Position numbers and translations under genes: made by a program. The notes under the pieces were generated by a model. The model made no database searches and was not told the origin of the DNA. It saw only the letters and a program-made list of their open reading frames with translations. From Streptosporangiaceae bacterium (GTDB taxonomy: Bacteria > Actinomycetota > Actinomycetes > Streptosporangiales > Streptosporangiaceae), in contig JASHXW010000611.1 of the NCBI GenBank assembly GCA_030043395.1, positions 1 through 5,975 of the forward strand: DNA of 5,975 bases, read 5' to 3'. The first letter of the stretch is position 1. The number at the start of each line of letters is the position of its first letter. Below are positions 1 through 4,096 of the stretch, one piece after another.

Positions 1-337
1 GACCGGCGCCGGCCAAGGCGGCCGCCGCTCTCTCAGCGGTGTCCCTGCCGTCTGGCTCGAACAGCGACAGGTGCGGCGCCGGCACCGAGATCTTGTCGGC
101 CTCTTCCACCTGCGGCTCGCGCCGGGCTACGCGCTCGCGCGCCCGCGCCGCGGCTCGCTGATGGCTGGCGGCCCGCCTCGCAACGTCGGCTTCCTGCTGC
201 TCGGCACGCTCCTGCGCCATCGCCTTGGCGGCGGTCTTCCGCTTGGCGGTCGCCGCGCTCGCGGCCTTGCGCTGGCTCGTGCGACCGCTCGCAGGTCCGC
301 GAGCACTGCCAGCCGGTTTAGCCTGCCCCGATTCCAT
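1..337 (-). CDS. Hypothetical Ala/Arg-rich basic protein, N-terminal part (runs off left edge)
   Basis: I do not recognise this protein. Reading leftward from ATG at 337-335, 112 complete codons are open to the window edge, so the C-terminus is missing. Residues 1-22 are Gly/Ser/Pro-rich and probably disordered. Residues 23-74 are Ala-rich with many Arg/Lys (KRKTAAKAMAQERAEQQEAD and following), suggesting a long charged helix. From about residue 76 the composition becomes acidic and then more ordinary (VEEADKISVPAPHLSLFEPDG), so a folded domain may begin there. The start is chosen because GGGGAG lies 10 nt upstream. In-frame ATGs at 367 and 415 lack a good ribosome site, although the frame stays open beyond them. 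The basic Ala-rich stretch could bind nucleic acid, but nothing specific shows this. It is transcribed divergently from the oxidoreductase gene at 533. Confidence 0.55.
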   Translation of the reverse strand, partial: MESGQAKPAGSARGPASGRTSQRKAASAATAKRKTAAKAMAQERAEQQEADVARRAASHQRAAARARERVARREPQVEEADKISVPAPHLSLFEPDGRDTAERAAAALAGAG

Positions 338-532
338 GCCTCTAATACTCCCCAAGCCGTCCGCCATCCAATACCACGGCTCAGCAGCCCATGAGGTCTC
401 GCGCAGGGCGTTCATCCCAAAGGTCTCAGCTCCCCCCTGGGCCACATCTCCCACCCTGCCACCTCGGTGCCAGGTTGCGCAGCACGACCGCCGGCAGCGA
501 GGATCGGACGACCACCCCAGAACGGAGGCTCG
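338..532. other. Divergent intergenic region
   Basis: This 195-bp gap lies between two divergent genes, so promoters for both should fall here. I cannot identify convincing -35/-10 pairs. The only structure noted is a direct repeat AGGTCTC at 394-400 and 421-427 (27 bp apart, centre to centre). No RNA gene or credible small gene was found, although the minus-strand frame of the 1-337 gene stays open through part of the gap. Confidence 0.5.
524..528 (+). promoter_or_regulatory. Ribosome binding site of the luciferase-like oxidoreductase gene
   Basis: GGAGG lies 4 nt before ATG 533. It decides the start against an in-frame GTG at 467, which would add 22 low-complexity residues that do not fit the family's usual N-terminus. 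Confidence 0.8.
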
Positions 533-1444
533 ATGCGCATCGGAACCTCGCTCGCTGAACCGGCTGGCCAGCAGGCGCTCAGCCGGCTGCATGACGAGTT
601 GCGGGAGGCCGCGGACGACGGGTTTGCCTCTGCCTGGATGGCCAACATCTTCGGCCTCGACGCGCTGACGGCACTAGCCGTCGCGGGTCAGGGCATCAGC
701 GGGATCGAGATCGGAACGGCCGTCGTGCCGACGTACCCGCGCCATGCCGCTGTTCTTGCCCAGCAGGCGCTGACCACGGCGCTCGCGCTGGATTTCCGCC
801 TCGCCCTCGGGATCGGGCTGTCGCACCAGATCGTGATCCAGGACATGTACGGCTACAGCTTCGACGCTCCGGCCACGCACATGAGCGAATACCTGTCGAT
901 CTTGCAGCCGCTCCTTGAAGGCCAGCCAGCCTCCTTCACCGGCAAGACGATGCGCGGCGCGATCGGACTGTCGACGCCGCGCTTCGGCGATGTCCCCGTC
1001 CTGCTGGCCGCCCTCGGGCCGCAGATGCTGCGCCTGGCCGGCCAGCGCACGGCGGGCACCATCTTGTGGATGACCGGGCCGGCTACCGTGCGGGACTACA
1101 TCGTGCCGACGATCAACGCGGCTGCCGAGAGCGCCGGGCGTCCGAAGCCGCGGGTCGTGTGCATCCTGCCGGTCTGCGTGACCGAGGACCCTGACGGCGC
1201 TCGCGCGAAGGCGGCGAGAGTCTTCGAGATCTACGGCCATCTGCCGTCCTACCGGGCCATGCTCGACCGTGAAGGCGCCGCGGGGCCGGCCGATGTGGCG
1301 TTCGTCGGAGACGAGGACACCGTGGCGGCCCAGATCACCGCGCTCGCCGATTACGGGGTGACCGACTTCGTCGCCGGCGAGTACTCCAGGGGCGAGGACA
1401 AGGCACGCACCCGCGCCCTGCTCAGGTCATTGATCTCTAGCTAG
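533..1444 (+). CDS. Luciferase-like (LLM class) F420-dependent oxidoreductase
   Basis: The gene encodes a 303-residue protein of the bacterial luciferase-like TIM-barrel superfamily. In actinomycetes these enzymes mostly use the deazaflavin F420 to reduce or oxidise small molecules in the cytoplasm. The protein opens with the typical first strand (MRIGTSL). It then has a strand ending GTAVVPTYPRHA (about 61-72), comparable to the 'TPRHP' loop of the class, and LGIGLSHQ (92-99), comparable to 'LGIGVGH' at the cofactor site. A later strand-and-helix segment, DVPVLLAALGPQMLRLAGQ (153-171), is the usual 'vPv.laalgp.ml..aG...dG' block, and VAFVGDEDTVAAQI (255-268) is the late 'G....v...l' block. 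Length is normal and the frame intact. It most resembles the subfamily described as 'MSMEG_4879-like probable F420-dependent oxidoreductase', from memory only. FMN use cannot be excluded, and the substrate is unknown. Confidence 0.9.
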   Translation: MRIGTSLAEPAGQQALSRLHDELREAADDGFASAWMANIFGLDALTALAVAGQGISGIEIGTAVVPTYPRHAAVLAQQALTTALALDFRLALGIGLSHQIVIQDMYGYSFDAPATHMSEYLSILQPLLEGQPASFTGKTMRGAIGLSTPRFGDVPVLLAALGPQMLRLAGQRTAGTILWMTGPATVRDYIVPTINAAAESAGRPKPRVVCILPVCVTEDPDGARAKAARVFEIYGHLPSYRAMLDREGAAGPADVAFVGDEDTVAAQITALADYGVTDFVAGEYSRGEDKARTRALLRSLISS

Positions 1445-1447
1445 CCG

Positions 1448-1487
1448 CCGGCGAGCGGGCCATTTCGCCGCGACCTGCTCTCGCCGG
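1448..1487 (+). terminator. Possible hairpin terminator after the oxidoreductase gene
   Basis: CCGGCGAG (1448-1455) pairs perfectly with CTCGCCGG (1480-1487) around a 24-nt loop. The hairpin begins 3 nt after the oxidoreductase stop codon. There is no following T-tract, so it could equally be an RNA-stabilising or attenuating hairpin between this gene and the small coiled-coil gene at 1524. Confidence 0.35.
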
Positions 1488-1523
1488 TTGGCGCCATTAC
1501 AGAAGAACTCGAGGGTCGTTGCG

Positions 1524-1796
1524 ATGATGCCGGGCGAGTTGTCAGAGCAGCCCGCTACGCTGCCGGGCATGGTAGTCACCGACGCTCAAGTTGAGAGCAT
1601 CAGGGAAGACATCCGCGCTCTGAGCGACACGGTTTCTGTCATCCACGGCCAAGTCACCGCTCATAACGCACGCTTCAACCAGGTCGATAGGCGCCTCGAC
1701 GGCATCGACGGGCGGCTCGACGGCATCGACGGGCGGCTCGACGGCGTCGACGGCAAGTTGCTCGAAATCCTGGAACTCGTTCGCGGTCGCTCATGA
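1524..1796 (+). CDS. Small coiled-coil protein with Asp-Gly heptad repeats (unknown function)
   Basis: The gene encodes a 90-residue soluble protein of unknown function, with no signal peptide or membrane segment. After a short leader, residues about 17-87 look like one long alpha-helical coiled coil: hydrophobic residues recur at 3-4 spacing (V, I, I, L, V, I, V, F, V, L, I). Residues 57-77 are three copies of a heptapeptide, [R]-L-D-G-[I/V]-D-G, with L and I/V at the two core positions. The helix ends LLEILELVRGRS. Two glycines per heptad are unusual for a stable coiled coil. The start is set by GAGGG at 1511-1515, 8 nt before ATG 1524; a second ATG follows directly. A TTG at 1488 is less likely because it lies at the base of the preceding hairpin. 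It probably acts by self-association or as a partner-binding helix, which is inference from structure only. It is co-directional with the oxidoreductase gene, 79 bp apart. Confidence 0.65.
   Translation: MMPGELSEQPATLPGMVVTDAQVESIREDIRALSDTVSVIHGQVTAHNARFNQVDRRLDGIDGRLDGIDGRLDGVDGKLLEILELVRGRS
1692..1754 (+). repeat. 21-bp tandem repeat, three units, inside the coiled-coil gene
   Basis: The three direct units are 1692-1712, 1713-1733 and 1734-1754. Unit 1 differs from unit 2 by one base (CGCCTC versus CGGCTC), and unit 3 by two (ATC to GTC, final G to C). Each unit encodes R-L-D-G-I/V-D-G. The near-identity at silent positions suggests recent duplication by slippage or unequal exchange rather than old divergence. 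Confidence 0.9.
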
Positions 1797-1862
1797 CCAG
1801 GGACGGCGCCCGAGCCGGAGCAGCAAGACCGCTGGGCCGAGAGCACGCCAGGTTGGCAAGAG

Positions 1863-3371
1863 TCAGGGTCGGGATAGCCCGCAGGCGGCGTGAATCTCGG
1901 CGCGACCGGGAAGCTTGACCCGAGCGCCGCGGCCCAGCGAGGCGGCGAGTTCCTTCTCCGCTGTCTCGATCCTGAGCCACTCGTCGTAGCCGATCGCCGA
2001 GATGCCGCGAGCCGCAAGCAGCTCGGCGAACGGGACCGACCAGGAAATCCGGCCCGCTTCGCCACCGCCGTCGGCAGCGGACGGCCCGTCCGCCTCGGCC
2101 GCCCCAGGCGCGCCGTCACCGTCCCTTTGCGGCAACCTCAGCAGCCCGGGACGCGGAAGCTGCACGTCATCCGGGCCTGGCCCGCCTGCCAGGTCGGCCA
2201 GCAGGCAGCGAACGGTCTGCGCGGCGTCTGACTTATTGGTGCCGATGACGCCGGTCGGGCCGCGCTTGAGCCACCCTGCCACGTACTCCCCAGGCAGCGG
2301 GTGCCCGTCCGGGCCAAGCACGCGGCCGTCGTCGTTCGGAACCGTGTGCGAGCGCTCGTCGAACGGGACGCCGGCCAGCGGCACGCTCTGGTAGCCCACG
2401 CTGCGCAGCACCATCTGCACGGGCAACCGCTCGTACTCGCCGGTTCCGGTGAGCCGGCCATCCGCGTCCAGGCTCATGCGCTCGACAGTCAGCGCGTCGA
2501 CATGTTGCGCCCCGTGAATTTCTACCGGGCTCAGCCAGAAGCGCACCGTGAGGCGGCGCGGATGGCCAGCCGGGGACCGCCCCGCCCAGTCGCTGATCAC
2601 CGTGTAGTTGCCGCGCACGTGCCGGTCGGTGGTGGCGAGCCTGGCGCTCTCGCCGCTCGCGTCGAACGCATCGAGGTCGGCCTCGCCGTCTCCCACCACG
2701 ACGTCGACCCCCTCGAGCTCGCCGAGCTCCCGCAGCTCCTTGGTGGTGAACTTGGCCTGGGCCGGCCCACGCCGGCCGATGACGTGGACCTCGCGCACCT
2801 TGCTGGCCATCAGCGCATCGAGGACTGGCTGGGACACGTCAGTCTCGCGGAGCTCCTCAGGGTCGCGGATCAGGATGCGGGCGACGTCAACCGCGACGTT
2901 GCCGACGCCGATCACGGCGACCGACTCCGCGTCAAGCACGAACCGGCCGGCATCCTGATCTGGGTGACCGCAGTACCAGTTGACGAAGTCGGTCGCCGCG
3001 TAGCTGCCAGGCAGGTCTTCGCCTGGTATGCCGAGCCGGCGGTCCCGCATCGCCCCGGTCGCGTAGACGACCGCGTCATAGCAGGCAAGCAGGTCGTCCC
3101 TGGTTACGTCGTCGCCCAGGCACACGCCGCCGACGAACCTGACGGCATCGTGCTCGAGCACCCCGCGCAGGTAATCGGCGATCGACTTGATGGACTTATG
3201 GTCGGGCGCGACACCGTACCGGACAAGGCCGTACGGGGTGGGCAGCCGGTCCAGGACGTCGACGTGCACGGTGGCTGGCGGATCGAGCGCGGCGCCCTGC
3301 TTGATCAGCGCCTCGGCGGTGTACAAGCCGGCCGGGCCCGAACCCACGACGGCGACGGTGAGCGTCTTCAT
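1863..3371 (-). CDS. fprA: Ferredoxin-NADP reductase, FprA / adrenodoxin-reductase type
   Basis: This 502-residue cytoplasmic flavoenzyme moves electrons from NADPH through FAD to ferredoxin. The FAD-binding fold opens the protein (VAVVGSGPAGLYTAEAL, 6-22). It is followed by the family signature PTPYGLVRYGVAPDH (45-58) and the 'VYATGA' turn (102-107). The NADP-binding domain has VIGVGNVAVDVARIL (153-167) and the phosphate-binding arginines in GRRGPAQAKFTTKELREL (199-216). The family block GWLKRGPTGVIGTNKSDA (366-383) closes the FAD site. All key motifs are intact. Residues about 396-441 form a Pro/Gly/Ala/Asp-rich linker before the usual C-terminal region (ISWSVPFAEL onward), making it longer than the roughly 455-residue M. 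tuberculosis FprA. The start directly precedes the FAD motif. No clear Shine-Dalgarno is seen in the 24-bp gap after the VOC gene, so translational coupling is likely. It converges on the small coiled-coil gene. Confidence 0.93.
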   Translation of the reverse strand: MKTLTVAVVGSGPAGLYTAEALIKQGAALDPPATVHVDVLDRLPTPYGLVRYGVAPDHKSIKSIADYLRGVLEHDAVRFVGGVCLGDDVTRDDLLACYDAVVYATGAMRDRRLGIPGEDLPGSYAATDFVNWYCGHPDQDAGRFVLDAESVAVIGVGNVAVDVARILIRDPEELRETDVSQPVLDALMASKVREVHVIGRRGPAQAKFTTKELRELGELEGVDVVVGDGEADLDAFDASGESARLATTDRHVRGNYTVISDWAGRSPAGHPRRLTVRFWLSPVEIHGAQHVDALTVERMSLDADGRLTGTGEYERLPVQMVLRSVGYQSVPLAGVPFDERSHTVPNDDGRVLGPDGHPLPGEYVAGWLKRGPTGVIGTNKSDAAQTVRCLLADLAGGPGPDDVQLPRPGLLRLPQRDGDGAPGAAEADGPSAADGGGEAGRISWSVPFAELLAARGISAIGYDEWLRIETAEKELAASLGRGARVKLPGRAEIHAACGLSRP

Positions 3372-3395
3372 AGAACGCGATTCTGCCAGCCCGAG

Positions 3396-3833
3396 TCAGG
3401 TGACGCAGAACTCGTTGCCTTCTGGGTCGGCCATGGTGACCCAGGAGTTCGGCCCCTGCGACCCCTTGTGCAGGAGCGTCGCCCCTCGCTCGGACAGGTT
3501 CGCGACGTGTGCCTCGATGTTCTGCTCGCCGACGTGCACGTCAAGATGCCACCTGTTCTTGGTCCCTTTGAGCTCAGGGACGCGCTGGAACAAGATCCGC
3601 GGCCTGGCGAGCCCGTTCGGCGACTCGGGGTGCCGGATGGCCGCGCCGTCCCGCCACACCAGCGCGCCGTTGTGCGTGGTCGTGTCATCTTCGCTCGCGT
3701 GGCCCTCGGAGATCATCTGCCGGATGAACATCTCGTCCGTGGGCTCTACCACCCAGCCCAGCGTCTGCGCCCACCAGTCAGCGAGGTCGTGCGGGCGTTC
3801 GGAGTCCACCGCGATCTGGAAGTCATAGGCCAT
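3396..3833 (-). CDS. VOC-family (glyoxalase/bleomycin-resistance fold) protein
   Basis: The 145-residue protein belongs to the vicinal oxygen chelate superfamily, glyoxalase-like subgroup. It opens MAYDFQIAVD with the first beta strand, then ERPHDLADWWAQTLGW (12-27), the standard helix and 'FY..lLGW'-like turn. Its second half has RWHLDVHV (94-101) and the closing strand WVTMADPEGNEFCV (131-144), the hallmark 'l.DPeGn.f.v' end of the fold. His96, His100 and Glu141 sit where metal ligands often occur, but many members of this subgroup have no known metal or activity. Length is normal for a single-unit member. ATG 3833 is preferred over ATG 3839 because GAGGGG lies 6 nt before it. It is 24 bp upstream of fprA on the same strand and probably shares its transcript. 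Substrate unknown. Confidence 0.88.
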   Translation of the reverse strand: MAYDFQIAVDSERPHDLADWWAQTLGWVVEPTDEMFIRQMISEGHASEDDTTTHNGALVWRDGAAIRHPESPNGLARPRILFQRVPELKGTKNRWHLDVHVGEQNIEAHVANLSERGATLLHKGSQGPNSWVTMADPEGNEFCVT

Positions 3834-3839
3834 GATCAT

Positions 3840-3845
3840 CCCCTC
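3840..3845 (-). promoter_or_regulatory. Ribosome binding site of the VOC gene
   Basis: On the minus strand GAGGGG ends 6 nt before ATG 3833, ideal spacing for that start, and abuts the alternative ATG at 3839. It overlaps the TGA (3846-3844) that ends the DinB-like reading frame, an arrangement that would allow translational coupling if that frame is still translated. Confidence 0.75.
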
Positions 3846-3954
3846 ATTTCCGCTGGCGCGATGCGTGGCCGAGTTCGTCGGGACCCCGGCGGAGCTGGCT
3901 CTGGCAGCGCCAGCAGGGCGGCTCAGAGAGCTGGGAGCTCCAGTCGATGTCCAC
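3844..3954 (-). pseudogene. Probable remnant of a DinB-fold (DinB_2-like) gene, N-terminal ~28 codons only
   Basis: Starting at GTG 3954 there are 36 codons before TGA. The reading begins V-DIDW, then SSQLSEPPC, then W, RCQS, QLR, R, GPDEL. From memory, actinomycete DinB-superfamily proteins begin with DxDW, nine residues, W, four residues, a polar residue, LR, then a D..L pair, and this frame keeps those positions without a gap. After residue 28 the similarity stops (GHASRQRK, then stop), so the rest of the four-helix bundle is absent. No strong ribosome site precedes the GTG. The simplest reading is a 5' fragment left after a deletion that joined it to the VOC gene. An alternative is a short leader peptide coupled to VOC translation, since its stop overlaps that gene's ribosome site. 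The alignment is by recollection, not by search. Confidence 0.4.
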
Positions 3955-3983
3955 GCACCCGACGGTAGACCCGTTGCAGGCGA

Positions 3984-4015
3984 AAATTAGGGTTAATGTC
4001 AGTGATAGCCGCCAA
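3984..4015 (-). promoter_or_regulatory. AT-rich promoter-like patch upstream of the VOC-fprA genes
   Basis: This is the most AT-rich stretch of the 3840-4095 gap and stands out in such GC-rich DNA. On the minus strand it offers a -10-like TAATTT (3989-3984). The best -35-like hexamer, TTGGCG (4015-4010), is 20 bp upstream, too far for a standard sigma-70 promoter. An ATTA-N4-TAAT inverted repeat (3986-3997) overlaps the -10-like box and might be an operator. The position suits transcription of the DinB-like remnant, VOC and fprA, but the call is weak. Confidence 0.22.
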
Positions 4016-4048
4016 TGTGTCGGCAGCCGGTACTTCCAGCTTTATCCA

Positions 4049-4096
4049 GGCCGTTGGCGCCAGCCTCCGGAAGGTGGCCTGGCGCTCGTGACGGCC
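4049..4096 (-). terminator. Possible terminator hairpin at the end of dxs
   Basis: GGCCGT (4049-4054) pairs with ACGGCC (4091-4096), and GCGCCAG (4057-4063) pairs with CTGGCGC (4079-4085). An inner CC/GG pair with one bulged base encloses a small loop. The stem starts at the dxs stop codon (4098-4096). No T-tract follows on the minus strand, so it would be a U-less actinobacterial-type terminator or an RNA-protecting hairpin that separates dxs from the VOC-fprA genes. Confidence 0.4.

Noticed and set aside
3..26. Palindromes CCGGCGCCGG (3-12) and GGCGGCCGCC (17-26)
   Set aside because: They lie inside the 1-337 coding frame, and short GC palindromes are frequent by chance in such GC-rich DNA.
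467..532. Upstream GTG start extending the luciferase-like oxidoreductase by 22 residues
   Set aside because: The extension is Pro/Arg-rich, unlike the family, and the strong GGAGG lies 4 nt before ATG 533.
1488..1523. TTG start adding 12 residues to the coiled-coil protein
   Set aside because: TTG 1488 lies at the 3' arm of a hairpin, and GAGGG is well placed for ATG 1524 instead.
1692..1754. Tandem repeat as a CRISPR array
   Set aside because: The units are directly adjacent with no spacers and are in frame within a coding region.
2301..3968. Long plus-strand open frame (555 codons) opposite fprA and the VOC gene
   Set aside because: It is antisense to two genes with clear family motifs. 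Its translation is Arg/Val/His-rich with no recognisable domain, as expected for the complement of GC-rich coding DNA.
3996..4091. 31-codon plus-strand frame (MSVIAANVSAAG...) in the dxs-VOC gap
   Set aside because: Codon use is unlike the neighbours (ATA, ACT and TTT codons), it overlaps the candidate dxs terminator hairpin, and no homologous family comes to mind.
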